A stretch of DNA of 64,000 bases, from the NCBI RefSeq assembly GCF_032681285.1, contig NZ_CP136336.1, forward strand, positions 4,017,001 through 4,081,000, read 5' to 3'. The DNA comes from Piscinibacter gummiphilus (GTDB lineage: Bacteria; Pseudomonadota; Gammaproteobacteria; Burkholderiales; Burkholderiaceae_C). The notes beneath the pieces are model-generated. The model had not been told where the DNA came from. It searched no databases and was given only the letters and a program-made list of their open reading frames with translations. Shown one piece after another: positions 24,948-32,601 of this stretch (positions within the stretch are counted from its first letter, which is position 1; each line of letters opens with the position of its first letter). A program made the translations under genes and the position numbers.

Positions 24948-26401
24948 GCTTCTCTCCCTCCACCCACCGCCGCTGCGGCCTCACGCTGCCGCGCACGCGG
25001 CAGCCGCGCCATCACCTGCTGCGGCAGCACCAGGCGCTGGCGGCCGAGCAGGGGCTTCTTCATCGGACCGGGCAGGTGGCCCAGCACCGGCAGGCCGAGC
25101 ACCTGCACCGCGTCGTGCACGCTGCGCAGGCGCCGGTCGCGCAGCTCACGCAGGAGCGCAAAGGCCACCGCGAACATCAGCCCCACGAACACGCCGAGCA
25201 GCGAGTTCAGCGCGAGGTTGGGCGAGGCCGGCCGGCTGGGCGGCGTGGCCGCGGCCAGCAGCGCGGTGTTGGTGAGCTTGGTCTGGCTCTCCAGGCTGCT
25301 CTGGGTGAGGCGCGCGGCCACGGCGTCATACGCGCGCTGGGCGCTTTCCACGTCGCGCTGCAGCACCATCGCCTCGTCGCGCTGCGCCTTCATCTGCTGC
25401 ACACGCGCACGCTGGGCGGCGAGCTCGCTGCGCAGCTGGCCTTCTCGCGACTGGTTGATGTTGTTGTCGGTCGAGACGCTGCCGGTCACGCGCCGGCTCT
25501 CTTCGGCGATGCGCGCGCGCAGCTCGCTGATGTTGGCCTTGGCCTCGATCACCGCCGGGTGCGCGTCGCCCATGCGCACGCTCATCTCCTTGAACTTGGC
25601 TTCGGCGCGGCTCAGGTCGGAGCGCAGGCCCTGCACCACCGGGTTGTTGATGACGTCACCGAGCGTGGAGGAGTTCTTCGCCTGCGCCGCGCGGCTCGAC
25701 GACTCGGCGGTGATGGCCTGCACGGCCACGAGCTGCGACGACAGCTCGTTGAGGCGCGCGGTCTCGACGTCGTAGCGCTCGTCGGTCGCGATGATCCCGT
25801 GCTGCTGCTGGTACTTCGAGAGCTTGGCCTGCGCCTTCTCCAGCGCCTCGCGCAGCTCCTTCTGGCGGCTGTCGAAGAAGCTGCTGTACTGCTTGGCCGG
25901 GTCCACCCGCAGGTCGAGCGTGGTGTCGAGGTAGGACTGCACGAAGGCATTGGCCAGCGCTGCGCTGAACTTCGGGTCGCGCGAGGTGAAGCTCACGTTG
26001 ATGACGCTGCTCTCGCGCGAGGGCTTCACGTCGAGGTCGGTCTGCAGCGCCTCCGACAGCCACACCTCGAAGCTGCCGTCACCATCGGTCGCGTCCATCC
26101 ACTGCTGGCGCAGCTGCGGGCTTTCGGTGAGCTTGAGTTCGCGCACCACGCGCTGCGCCACGCGCGGGCTGGTGATGATGTCGGCCTGCGTGGAGATGTA
26201 GCTCATGGGCAGGCCATTGGGCGAGACCTGCCCGGCGATCGGGTCGTTGGAGCGCATGTCGACCAGCACGGCGGCCGTCGCCTTGTACTTGGGCGGCAGC
26301 AGCATGCTGACCCCCACCACCGTGGCGAGCACCACGAAGAAGGTGGCCACCGCGGTGAGCCAGCGCGCTCGAAGAACAGCAAGGAACTGCGTGAAATTCA
26401 T
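24944..26401 (-). CDS. epsF: EpsF, polysaccharide chain-length determinant protein
   Basis: A 485-residue Wzz/PCP-type co-polymerase. One membrane helix near the N-terminus (RWLTAVATFFVVLATVVGVSMLL) and a second near residue 420 (LNSLLGVFVGLMFAVAFALL) bracket a long periplasmic region. That region has predicted coiled coil (residues about 180-260 and 290-390, for example QKELREALEKAQAKLSKYQQ). The C-terminal cytoplasmic part (LPVLGHLPGPMKKPLLGRQR) contacts EpsG. The gene starts 10 bases after the epsE stop. The PCP family sets modal chain length and opens the path to the EpsE outer-membrane channel. Confidence 0.92.
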   Translation of the reverse strand: MNFTQFLAVLRARWLTAVATFFVVLATVVGVSMLLPPKYKATAAVLVDMRSNDPIAGQVSPNGLPMSYISTQADIITSPRVAQRVVRELKLTESPQLRQQWMDATDGDGSFEVWLSEALQTDLDVKPSRESSVINVSFTSRDPKFSAALANAFVQSYLDTTLDLRVDPAKQYSSFFDSRQKELREALEKAQAKLSKYQQQHGIIATDERYDVETARLNELSSQLVAVQAITAESSSRAAQAKNSSTLGDVINNPVVQGLRSDLSRAEAKFKEMSVRMGDAHPAVIEAKANISELRARIAEESRRVTGSVSTDNNINQSREGQLRSELAAQRARVQQMKAQRDEAMVLQRDVESAQRAYDAVAARLTQSSLESQTKLTNTALLAAATPPSRPASPNLALNSLLGVFVGLMFAVAFALLRELRDRRLRSVHDAVQVLGLPVLGHLPGPMKKPLLGRQRLVLPQQVMARLPRARQREAAAAVGGGREA

Positions 26402-26411
26402 GCCCGGCTCC

Positions 26412-27347
26412 TCAGAACAGGCTTTCGCGCACGTAGATCACGTCGCCGGGCCGCAAGGTGTCGGTCATGCGCAGCTCGACGATCTCGACCTGGCCCTTGG
26501 CATTGCGGCGATGCACCTTCATGCCGCGCTCGGTGCCGCGCTGGGTGAGACCGCCGCCGCTGGCCAGGGCCTGCATCAGCGTCATGTCGGGCGTGAGCGC
26601 GATCGGGCCGGGCCGCTGCACCTCGCCGTAGATGTAGACGGTGGGCAGCTTGTCGATGTAGAGCGTGTCGCCGTTGAGCACGATCGGGTCTTCGGCGGCG
26701 GTGTTGCCGCCGAAGAGCTGCGACACGTCGACCCGCTGGCGGAAGGGCCGGCCTTCGCGGATGCCGCTCAAGGTGACGATCTCGCTGCCGCCCGAGGCCA
26801 CGCCGCCGGCCAGTGCCAGGAGCTCCGACAGGCGCATGCCTTTCACCTCGATCGGATAGCGCCCCGGCCGGCCGGCCATGCCCAGCACCGAGGCCTGGTT
26901 GCCACGCACCTGGGTGACGAGGACCGACACCTGCGGCTGCTTGATGAAGTTGCCCTTCTTCAAGCCGTCGGCAATGGCCGCCTCGACCTCGCCGACCGAG
27001 CGCCCGCCCACGACCACCTGGCCGAGCAGCGGGTACGAGATGACACCGCTCTCATTGACGCGGGTCTCCAGCGAGAGGTCGGCGTTTTGGTAGACGTTGA
27101 TGCGCAGCACGTCGCCGGCACCGACCACGTAGTCGCGGCTGCGGTCGGGGCCGCTCGGCGCGCGGTTCGCCGGCTCGGGCGGCGGCGTGGGCACCGGCGC
27201 GCGCGCCTGTGCCGCGGGGGTTGCAGCGGGGTCCGCAGGCATCGGGGCGTTGGCGCATGCCGCCAGCACGAGCGACACGCAGACAGAAGCGCAGGTGGCC
27301 GTCAGGCGACGGGTCATGCGGCGAGCGGGAGCAAGGTAGGCTGGCAT
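26412..27347 (-). CDS. epsE: EpsE, outer-membrane polysaccharide export lipoprotein (Wza-like)
   Basis: A 311-residue polysaccharide export protein. The lipoprotein box LVLAACAN ends a signal sequence; the likely start is MTRRLTATCAS at 27317, because the ten residues before it add nothing typical. The export domain shows YVVGAGDVLRINVYQNADLS, GVISYPLLGQVVVGGRSVGE and ADGLKKGNFIKQPQVSVLVT. SLBB domains follow (VLGMAGRPGRYPIEVKGMRL and VYIYGEVQRPGPIALTPDMT). It forms the outer-membrane channel for the polymer. It lies 13 bases after epsD and 10 bases before epsF. Confidence 0.92.
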   Translation of the reverse strand: MPAYLAPARRMTRRLTATCASVCVSLVLAACANAPMPADPAATPAAQARAPVPTPPPEPANRAPSGPDRSRDYVVGAGDVLRINVYQNADLSLETRVNESGVISYPLLGQVVVGGRSVGEVEAAIADGLKKGNFIKQPQVSVLVTQVRGNQASVLGMAGRPGRYPIEVKGMRLSELLALAGGVASGGSEIVTLSGIREGRPFRQRVDVSQLFGGNTAAEDPIVLNGDTLYIDKLPTVYIYGEVQRPGPIALTPDMTLMQALASGGGLTQRGTERGMKVHRRNAKGQVEIVELRMTDTLRPGDVIYVRESLF

Positions 27348-27360
27348 GTTGGTTTGGCCT

Positions 27361-28380
27361 TCACTTGTTGGGGTAGGTGGTCTTGGTCAACGAACGGCTG
27401 CGCTCTTCGAGCGCCACGGCGTTGTCGACCGGCGAGGTGTCGGGCTGGACGGCTGAGGCCGCCGCCGCAACGGGGGTCGCAGGCGCCGTCGTCGCGACCG
27501 GGGTGGCCGGCGCGGATGCCGGCTGTGCGAAGCGGCCCCGGTATTCGATGCGCGCGTTGCTGCGCAGGGCCTTGATCTGCTGCTCGAGTGCGGTGCGGCG
27601 GCGCTCGGCGATGAGGAAGTTCTCGATCGCGCCGCGTGCCTCTTCGAGGTTGAGCGGTGCGGGGCGCGTCTCGATCACGGTGTAGATGTGCGCATCGCGC
27701 GGGCCGCCCACGAGCAGGGACTGGCCTTCGTTGAGCGCTGCCATCGCATCGACCGCATGCAGCGGCAACGCCTCCGCGCCGATGGTGGTGCGGCGCGAGC
27801 CGAAGCGCACGCCGGCCTGGCGCAGCACGAGGCTCACGTCGGCCGTGCCACGCGTGGTGGGCATCTGCGCCTCAATGGGCTTTTGCTGCTCGGGGGTGGC
27901 CTCGATGGCGGTGTCGACGAGCGTGTAGAGGCGGCGCCGCGCGAAGAGCGCGGGCTTGCTGTCGTAGTACTGCTTCACCTCCTGCGGCGTGGGCGGCGAG
28001 ACGCTCTGCGCAAGCCGCTCGGCGTAGGCGCGTGCGAGCAGCTCGCGGCGCGCAGCTTCGAGCGACTGCACCACCATCGGGTCGCGGTCGAGCTTCTGCT
28101 CGATGGCCGCCTGCACGGCAACTTCCTGATCGACCAGCGCTTCGAGCGTCTGGCGGCCGGCGGCGTCGACCTGATCGGGGGCTACGGCGCCCTGGCGCTG
28201 CAGGAAGTAGTTGACCTGGTGGACCGAGATCTCTTCCCGGTTGACCTTGGCCGCGATCTGCGTGTTGGCATCACGAGGCTTCCCGCCGCAGGCAGACAAG
28301 GCCACGGCAGCCGCGGCGAGGAGCAGCACCCTGCCCGTGCATCGCCGACGCAACGTGATTCCAAAACGCGTGATTCCCAA
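27361..28380 (-). CDS. epsD: EpsD-family peptidyl-prolyl cis-trans isomerase lipoprotein
   Basis: A 339-residue SurA/parvulin-like periplasmic lipoprotein. The lipobox is ALSACGG (Cys at about residue 31). NREEISVHQVNYFLQRQGAV and RQTLEALVDQEVAVQAAIEQ form the SurA-N-like chaperone part; the middle carries the weakly conserved parvulin domain (RTTIGAEALPLHAVDAMAAL). The C-terminal 60 residues are Ala/Pro/Thr-rich and disordered. The TTG at 28380 is the likely start, since AGAGGG lies 8 bases upstream. It is the first gene of the 15-gene EPS operon; a sigma-54 promoter lies at 28418-28432. It probably assists folding of exported EPS proteins. Confidence 0.87.
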   Translation of the reverse strand: MGITRFGITLRRRCTGRVLLLAAAAVALSACGGKPRDANTQIAAKVNREEISVHQVNYFLQRQGAVAPDQVDAAGRQTLEALVDQEVAVQAAIEQKLDRDPMVVQSLEAARRELLARAYAERLAQSVSPPTPQEVKQYYDSKPALFARRRLYTLVDTAIEATPEQQKPIEAQMPTTRGTADVSLVLRQAGVRFGSRRTTIGAEALPLHAVDAMAALNEGQSLLVGGPRDAHIYTVIETRPAPLNLEEARGAIENFLIAERRRTALEQQIKALRSNARIEYRGRFAQPASAPATPVATTAPATPVAAAASAVQPDTSPVDNAVALEERSRSLTKTTYPNK

Positions 28381-28417
28381 GCGGCACCCTCTGTTTGTTG
28401 GTGGATGCGAGCCTTGG

Positions 28418-28432
28418 GCAAACGCGGTGCCA
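28418..28432 (-). promoter_or_regulatory. Sigma-54 promoter for the epsD-to-nucleotidyltransferase operon
   Basis: On the - strand: TGGCACC, four bases, TTGCC, with GG and GC ten bases apart. It matches TGGCACG-N4-TTGC at all but one position. The start of transcription would fall near 28406, about 26 bases before the TTG at 28380. It would serve the whole 15-gene operon, as no other gap wide enough for a promoter exists in it. Confidence 0.72.
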
Positions 28433-28442
28433 CCGGGTTTAC

Positions 28443-28462
28443 GCGAAAGTCGAGGGTTTCGC
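28443..28462. repeat. Inverted repeat GCGAAA-N8-TTTCGC upstream of the epsD promoter
   Basis: GCGAAA at 28443-28448 and TTTCGC at 28457-28462 form a perfect dyad with an eight-base centre, just upstream of the epsD sigma-54 site. It may be a regulator-binding site, though enhancer sites for sigma-54 activators usually lie farther upstream. A second small palindrome CTTAC-CC-GTAAG is at 28521-28532. The rest of 28381-28544 shows nothing else clear. Confidence 0.4.
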
Positions 28463-28482
28463 GCGTGCAGCCGCGGTGTTTG

Positions 28483-28496
28483 GGCACGCTGCTTGC
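28483..28496 (+). promoter_or_regulatory. Second GG-N10-GC sigma-54-like site, consensus in the rightward direction
   Basis: GGCACG-CTGC-TTGC reads rightward and equals the RpoN core consensus. The same bases read leftward as GGCAAG-CAGC-GTGC, also GG-N10-GC, because the site is a near palindrome (GGGCA-N7-TGCCC). Leftward it would be a second promoter for epsD. Rightward it would make RNA antisense to the ORF at 28545 and the receiver gene. No + strand gene explains the rightward reading. Confidence 0.4.
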
Positions 28497-28544
28497 CCAG
28501 AAATACCGGATGCTTTCGGGCTTACCCGTAAGAGTTGCAGCGCA

Positions 28545-28736
28545 TCAATGCCATTGCAGCGCGTGCCCGAGCAGAGGGAAATGCCCCGGCAAGGGCGGCT
28601 CGGAGATCTCGGGCGGCGGCGTCTCCAGCAGCGGCTGCAGCGGCGGCATCGGCACCGAGGGCATGAACGGCCCGGGTGGCACGGGTTGCGGCGTGTTGGC
28701 ACCGCCTGCGTGGCGGGAGAAGCTGTTGAGCGTCAT
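28545..28736 (-). CDS. Small proline-rich protein of unknown function
   Basis: A 63-residue ORF (MTLNSFSRHAGGANTPQPVP...) with 19 or so prolines and no membrane helix. A strong ribosome binding site (GAGGAAG) sits 7 bases before the ATG at 28736, and the gene follows the receiver-protein gene by 16 bases, which supports a real, co-transcribed gene. The frame on the opposite strand is open too but has no start signal. The PPL/PPPE repeats and lack of a signal peptide suggest a disordered cytoplasmic peptide, perhaps an adaptor for the receiver protein. I know of no family. Confidence 0.5.
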   Translation of the reverse strand: MTLNSFSRHAGGANTPQPVPPGPFMPSVPMPPLQPLLETPPPEISEPPLPGHFPLLGHALQWH

Positions 28737-28752
28737 CTCGGTACTTCCTCAA

Positions 28753-29184
28753 TCATGGTTGGAGCACAGCGGGCGTGCGCTGCAGTTGGGCGAAGAAGGG
28801 GCCATTCGCGGCGAACTGGTCGAGCCGATCGAGCACGAAGGCGAGGTCGAGCGGCTTGGGCCACACCTCGCAGAAGCTCGTGCCTTCGATGCGAAACGCC
28901 GGCTCGGCTGTCACGGCCACCGCGGGGATGTCGGCGTAACCCTCGCGTTGGCGCAGCTCTTCGAGAAGGTCGCTGCCGTGGCAGTCGGGCAAGCGCAGGT
29001 CGACCAGCAGCAGGCCCGGGCGCAGGTCACCCGCCAGGCGGCGCGCCTCGCGGCCGTCTTGCGCCACCACGAGGTTGAGGTGCGGGCAGCGTTTGAAGAG
29101 CGCCTGCATCAGGTGCACGTTGGTCGGGTGGTCCTCGATGTAGAGAACGTCTTGCGGGCCTGCCAGGTGGAGTTCGCGTTGCAT
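28753..29184 (-). CDS. Single-domain response regulator (receiver protein)
   Basis: A 143-residue CheY-like receiver domain. The acidic pocket is in VLYIEDHPTNVHLM, the phospho-acceptor Asp in LLLVDLRLPDCHGSDLL, the switch Thr in AVAVTAEP and the conserved Lys in WPKPLDLAF. There is no output domain. The 'IEDHPTN' form is typical of receivers found in hybrid histidine kinases and PAS-kinase systems. The ATG at 29184 is chosen because the domain begins there; the ORF upstream to 29256 is unlike a protein. It precedes the epsD operon on the same strand, and a sigma-54-like site lies at 29221-29234, so it probably belongs to the EPS regulatory circuit. No kinase is encoded in the window. Confidence 0.85.
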   Translation of the reverse strand: MQRELHLAGPQDVLYIEDHPTNVHLMQALFKRCPHLNLVVAQDGREARRLAGDLRPGLLLVDLRLPDCHGSDLLEELRQREGYADIPAVAVTAEPAFRIEGTSFCEVWPKPLDLAFVLDRLDQFAANGPFFAQLQRTPAVLQP

Positions 29185-29220
29185 GCGGGTCTCGATGAGA
29201 GCGGTTGATCGCTCTTCTTG

Positions 29221-29234
29221 GCGAACGGCGTGCC
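29221..29234 (-). promoter_or_regulatory. Probable sigma-54 promoter for the receiver gene
   Basis: On the - strand: GGCACG, four bases, TCGC, with GG and GC ten bases apart; one mismatch in the -12 box against GGCACG-N4-TTGC. Transcription would start near 29208, about 24 bases before the ATG at 29184. The remainder of the 29185-29405 gap shows only GC-rich dyads. Confidence 0.5.
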
Positions 29235-29405
29235 TGACGGCCGTGCGGTGGCGCACGGGGCGTTCCCAAATGAAACAGCCGCCGCATCACGCGCGGGGCG
29301 TGAGCGGCGGCTGGCAGGGCCTGGGCGCGATGGTGCGCGAGCGTTCGCGCGTCATTGGCGCCAGCGGCGCACCGGCCGAGGAAGGTGTCGGCCGGGCGCG
29401 GTTGA

Positions 29406-29846
29406 TCAGCCCTGCTGACCCACGGTGAGCTGGTTGTCGACGGAGAGCACGCCGTCCACACGCTGGGCGATGGTGGTGGCGCGGTCGCGGGCGGCATCGT
29501 TGGGCGCCGTGCCGCGCAGCACCACATGGCCTGCGGCGGTGTCGACGTTGATCTTGATGGCGCTCAGGTCGTTGTCACGCGCCAGCTCGGCGTTGACCTT
29601 GGTGGTGATGGCGGCATCCTTCATCTTGTCGCCGGCCTGGTTGGCGGCGGTGGCGATGTCGGACTTGGCTTCGGCGGTCTCGCGGCGAACGTCGGACTTG
29701 GCTTCGTCGGCACGCTGCTCGGCGTTCGCGACGGCGCCGTCCAGGCGCTCGCCGGCGGTGCGCTCGTCGGCGTTGCGGTCGCAGGCCGACAGCGCGAACA
29801 CGGCGGCCAGTGCGGCGACGGTGGTGGTGGTCTTGAATGCGTTCAT
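29406..29846 (-). CDS. BON-domain lipoprotein
   Basis: A 146-residue envelope lipoprotein. The signal sequence MNAFKTTTTVAALAAVFALS ends in the lipobox LSACDRN. A charged helical segment with DEAKSDVRRETAEAKSDIAT-like repeats (residues about 35-75) is followed by one BON domain (DAAITTKVNAELARDN, INVDTAAGHVVLRGTAPND, VDGVLSVDNQLTV). BON proteins such as OsmY are periplasmic stress or membrane-associated proteins. The ATG at 29846 has AAAGGAAG upstream; an upstream extension is not credible. It is monocistronic. No partner is evident. Confidence 0.9.
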   Translation of the reverse strand: MNAFKTTTTVAALAAVFALSACDRNADERTAGERLDGAVANAEQRADEAKSDVRRETAEAKSDIATAANQAGDKMKDAAITTKVNAELARDNDLSAIKINVDTAAGHVVLRGTAPNDAARDRATTIAQRVDGVLSVDNQLTVGQQG

Positions 29847-30001
29847 GAGGCTTCCTTTCTCGTTCGTCTGGTCAGCGTGCACGGGTGAGGACGAAGCCTC
29901 ACGCATCGAGTGCATGCCTTGAATGGAACTGTAGAAAGCCAGGCGCCCGGGCGACATCGGCCCGGGCCGCTCGCGCCTGTAGGAAATGTCTGTTCGGGGC
30001 G

Positions 30002-30023
30002 CAGGGCTGTGCTGTCAGCCCTG
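30002..30023 (-). terminator. Hairpin downstream of the DUF3501 gene, possible terminator
   Basis: CAGGGCTG (30002-30009) and CAGCCCTG (30016-30023) form a perfect 8 bp stem with a six-base loop, nine bases after the DUF3501 stop. There is no clear T tract on the - strand, so it may be a weak or Rho-assisted terminator. A second perfect stem, GCCCGGGC-N7-GCCCGGGC, is at 29945-29967. The rest of the 29847-30031 gap holds the BON gene promoter region. Confidence 0.4.
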
Positions 30024-30031
30024 TGGGACGC

Positions 30032-30610
30032 TCATCGCAGGTCGCCGGCCAGGCTTGCGAGCGTCTCGGGCGCAATCTGCACATGCGCCGGGTAGTTCGT
30101 GTGGTCGCAGCCGAGCTTCACCTGCGCGCCCGCGCGCACCGCGCTCCGGGCCGCGGGCGGGAACTCGAAGCGCACGAAGTGCACCGCTGAAGTCTTCTCT
30201 TCGTTCTCGCGGTCGAGGTCTTCGTCGGCGATGGCATAGATCCGCGCATGGCCTTCGACCTCGACGAACATGCGGTCTTCCACCCCGATGAGGCGGGCCA
30301 GCTCGCGCTTGCGCTCATGCACGTCGGGGTACTCGATGAGCATGGTCGCCTTCCAGTTGCTGCCATCGGGCACGAGCGGGAGGTAGGCGTCGATCTCGCC
30401 CTGGATGCCCTCCTCCATGAAGATCTTCTCGATGTGCAGCATCTCCTGGATCTGCCGGCGGATGGTGGTCTCGTCTTCGAACTGCAGCGAGATGTGCTCG
30501 CCCAGGCGCACCGTGCGGCGCTTGCGGTGGGCAATGATCTCGGGTGCGCTCGACTTGCGGATCTTGGCGTAGGCCTCGAGCGTGAGCAGGCTGTCTCTTG
30601 TGATGGTCAT
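30032..30610 (-). CDS. DUF3501 family protein
   Basis: A 192-residue protein. Start MTITRDSLLTLEAYAKIRKS, then RRTVRLGEHISLQFEDETTI and IQEMLHIEKIF, and near the C-terminus VHFVRFEFPP and LGCDHTNYPAHVQI; these fit DUF3501. The family is of unknown function and is found together with rubrerythrin and a (Fe-S)-binding heterodisulfide-reductase-like protein, exactly the order seen here. It is cytoplasmic by sequence (no signal, no helices). The single Cys in 'LGCDHTNY' beside His could bind a metal. The ATG at 30610 begins 14 bases after the Fe-S gene stop with GAGGG upstream. Confidence 0.87.
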   Translation of the reverse strand: MTITRDSLLTLEAYAKIRKSSAPEIIAHRKRRTVRLGEHISLQFEDETTIRRQIQEMLHIEKIFMEEGIQGEIDAYLPLVPDGSNWKATMLIEYPDVHERKRELARLIGVEDRMFVEVEGHARIYAIADEDLDRENEEKTSAVHFVRFEFPPAARSAVRAGAQVKLGCDHTNYPAHVQIAPETLASLAGDLR

Positions 30611-30624
30611 GTCGAGATCCCTCT

Positions 30625-31974
30625 TCAAAGCCCGTAGGCCATGCGCACCAGGCTCAAGGGGTGCGCAAGCTTCGCCTCGGGCGAGCCCTGCTGCTGCATG
30701 CCTTGGGCGATGTGGTGGCCAGCGAGCTGGCAGTCGGAGCTGATGTAGTCGGGCTCATCCTTCGCCATGCTCTTGAAGACCGGCTTGCCGATCTTCATCG
30801 CCACCGGATGCGTGGGCGTCTTCACGCCATAGGTGCCAGCATGGCCCGAGCAGCGCTCCACCGTGTTGAGCTGCACCGTGACGGCCGCGCCGATGAGCTT
30901 GAACATCTCTTCGGTCTTGCGGCCGATCTTCTGCACGCGGCCGTGGCAGGGGATGTGGTAACTCACCTTGCCGAGCGGCTGCTTGAAGTCGGTCTTGAGC
31001 AGGCCGTCCTTATGCCGCGCCATGAAGTACTCGAAGGGGTCGTACATCGCCTCCTGCACCGCGGCCACGTCGGCGTCGCCCGGGAACATCAGCGGCAGCT
31101 CCTGCTTGTACATCAGCGTGCAGCTCGGAATGGCCGAGAGGATGGCGTAGCCCTCTTTCGCATAGCGCGCGAGGACGGGGATGTTGGCCTCCTTGTGCTT
31201 CGCCACTTCATCGAGGTCACCCAGCTCCAGCTTGGGCATGCCGCAGCATGACTCCTTGCTCACGAGCTCGTAGGGGATCTCGTTGTGCTCCAGGAGCTTC
31301 ACCAGGTCGTGCCCGATCCCGGGCTCGTTGTAGTTGACGTAGCAGGTGGCATAGACCGCCACCTTGCCGGGCGTGCGCTCGCCGTTCTTCACGTCTTTCG
31401 CATCGCCCTTCTTCTTCGCGCTCCAGCGGAAGCGGCTGCTGGCGAGATCGGGCAGCCACGCATCGGGGTGCACGCCGAGCGCAGCGTCGAGCACCTTGCG
31501 CATCGGCTTGGTCTTGTTGAGCGCATTGGCCACCTGCACGACGATGGGAATGCCGGCGAACTGGCCGTGCACGTCGGTCGAGGCGAGCAGCTTCTCGCCC
31601 GTCTTCACCTCGCCCTTCTTGAACTTGATGGCCTTGGCCCGCAGCATGGTGTGCGGGAAGTCGAGCTGCCACGGGTGCGGCGGCACGTAGGGGCACTTGG
31701 TCATGTAGCAGAGGTCGCACAGGTAGCACTGGTCGACCACCTTCCAGTAATCGGCCTTGGCCACGCCCTCCACCTCACCGGACTCGGTGGCGTCGACCAG
31801 GTCGAAGAGGTTGGGGAAGGACTGGCACAGGCTCACGCAGCGCCTGCAGCCGTGGCAGATGTCGAAGATGCGCTCCATCTCCTGGAAGCAATTGGCTTCG
31901 TCGTAGAAGTCGGGGTTCTGCCAGTCGATGGGGTGGCGAGTGGGTGCCTCGAGGTTGCCTTCTCGCATGCTCAT
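30625..31974 (-). CDS. (Fe-S)-binding heterodisulfide-reductase-like protein
   Basis: A roughly 449-residue iron-sulfur protein. Two ferredoxin-type motifs, CHGCRRCVSLC and CYLCDLCYMTKCP, would bind two [4Fe-4S] clusters. Two CCG-like domains follow (ESCCGMPKLELGD and IPCHGRVQKIG / VERCSGHAGTYG), as in HdrD/GlpC/LutA proteins. Starts MSMREGN at 31974 or MREGN at 31968 are both possible. It is likely an electron-transfer subunit that works with the rubrerythrin upstream and DUF3501 downstream. It lacks membrane helices. The electron donor is unknown. Confidence 0.88.
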   Translation of the reverse strand: MSMREGNLEAPTRHPIDWQNPDFYDEANCFQEMERIFDICHGCRRCVSLCQSFPNLFDLVDATESGEVEGVAKADYWKVVDQCYLCDLCYMTKCPYVPPHPWQLDFPHTMLRAKAIKFKKGEVKTGEKLLASTDVHGQFAGIPIVVQVANALNKTKPMRKVLDAALGVHPDAWLPDLASSRFRWSAKKKGDAKDVKNGERTPGKVAVYATCYVNYNEPGIGHDLVKLLEHNEIPYELVSKESCCGMPKLELGDLDEVAKHKEANIPVLARYAKEGYAILSAIPSCTLMYKQELPLMFPGDADVAAVQEAMYDPFEYFMARHKDGLLKTDFKQPLGKVSYHIPCHGRVQKIGRKTEEMFKLIGAAVTVQLNTVERCSGHAGTYGVKTPTHPVAMKIGKPVFKSMAKDEPDYISSDCQLAGHHIAQGMQQQGSPEAKLAHPLSLVRMAYGL

Positions 31975-32061
31975 GCGCGCTCCTGTGTTGTGCTTTTTCT
32001 CCTGCAAGAACGAGCCGGCCCCGCAAGCGGGGCCGGAACTGCCATCTCGTGAGCGCGGCGG

Positions 32062-32484
32062 TCAGTCGACCAGCGCGTCGAGGGCCTTCTGGTAGCGGTT
32101 GGCGTGCGAGCGCTCAGCCTTGGCCAGCGTCTCGAACCAGTCGGCGATCTCGTCGAAGCCTTCGTCGCGCGCCGTCTTGGCCATGCCCGGGTACATGTCG
32201 GTGTACTCGTGCGTCTCGCCGGCCACGGCGGCCTTGAGGTTGTTGCGGCTGGAGCCGATCGGCAGGCCCGTCGCCGGGTCACCCACGGCTTCGAGGAACT
32301 CCAGGTGGCCATGCGCATGGCCGGTCTCGCCTTCGGCGGTGGAGCGGAACAAGGCTGCCACGTCGTTCTGGCCTTCGATGTCGGCCTTGTTCGCGAAATA
32401 CAGGTATCGGCGGTTGGCCTGCGACTCTCCTGCGAAGGCGTCTTTCAGGTGCTGCTCGGTCTTGGATCCTTTCAAGCTGGCCAT
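32062..32484 (-). CDS. Rubrerythrin family protein (no rubredoxin domain)
   Basis: A 140-residue four-helix ferritin-like diiron protein. The ligands fall in [41 protein letters not shown] and [10 protein letters not shown]. The C-terminal rubredoxin domain (CxxC pairs) of classic rubrerythrin is absent, so an external electron donor is needed; the Fe-S protein encoded next is a good candidate. The role is most likely peroxide reduction. The ATG at 32484 begins the operon with the Fe-S and DUF3501 genes. The upstream gap (32485-32601) probably holds the promoter. Confidence 0.92.
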   Translation of the reverse strand: MASLKGSKTEQHLKDAFAGESQANRRYLYFANKADIEGQNDVAALFRSTAEGETGHAHGHLEFLEAVGDPATGLPIGSSRNNLKAAVAGETHEYTDMYPGMAKTARDEGFDEIADWFETLAKAERSHANRYQKALDALVD

Positions 32485-32601
32485 CGTTGCTCTCCTAGTG
32501 AATGGTGAACAGTTGGCATGACGGCACCAACGCAGGCAACCGTACCGCAGCGGGTTTTCCACCGCCAATACAAAGATTCAATTCGACGCGATAGCAGAGC
32601 C

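Noticed and set aside
28381..28544. Possible c-di-GMP-I riboswitch upstream of epsD, suggested by GCAAAC and CGAAAG-like strings.
   Set aside because: The receptor-loop elements are not in the right order or spacing, and the region is better explained by sigma-54 sites and a dyad.
28522..29208. Rightward ORF downstream of the consensus sigma-54 site at 28483.
   Set aside because: It is the mirror of the receiver gene, has no ribosome binding site and a Gly/Cys-rich composition; at most an antisense RNA.
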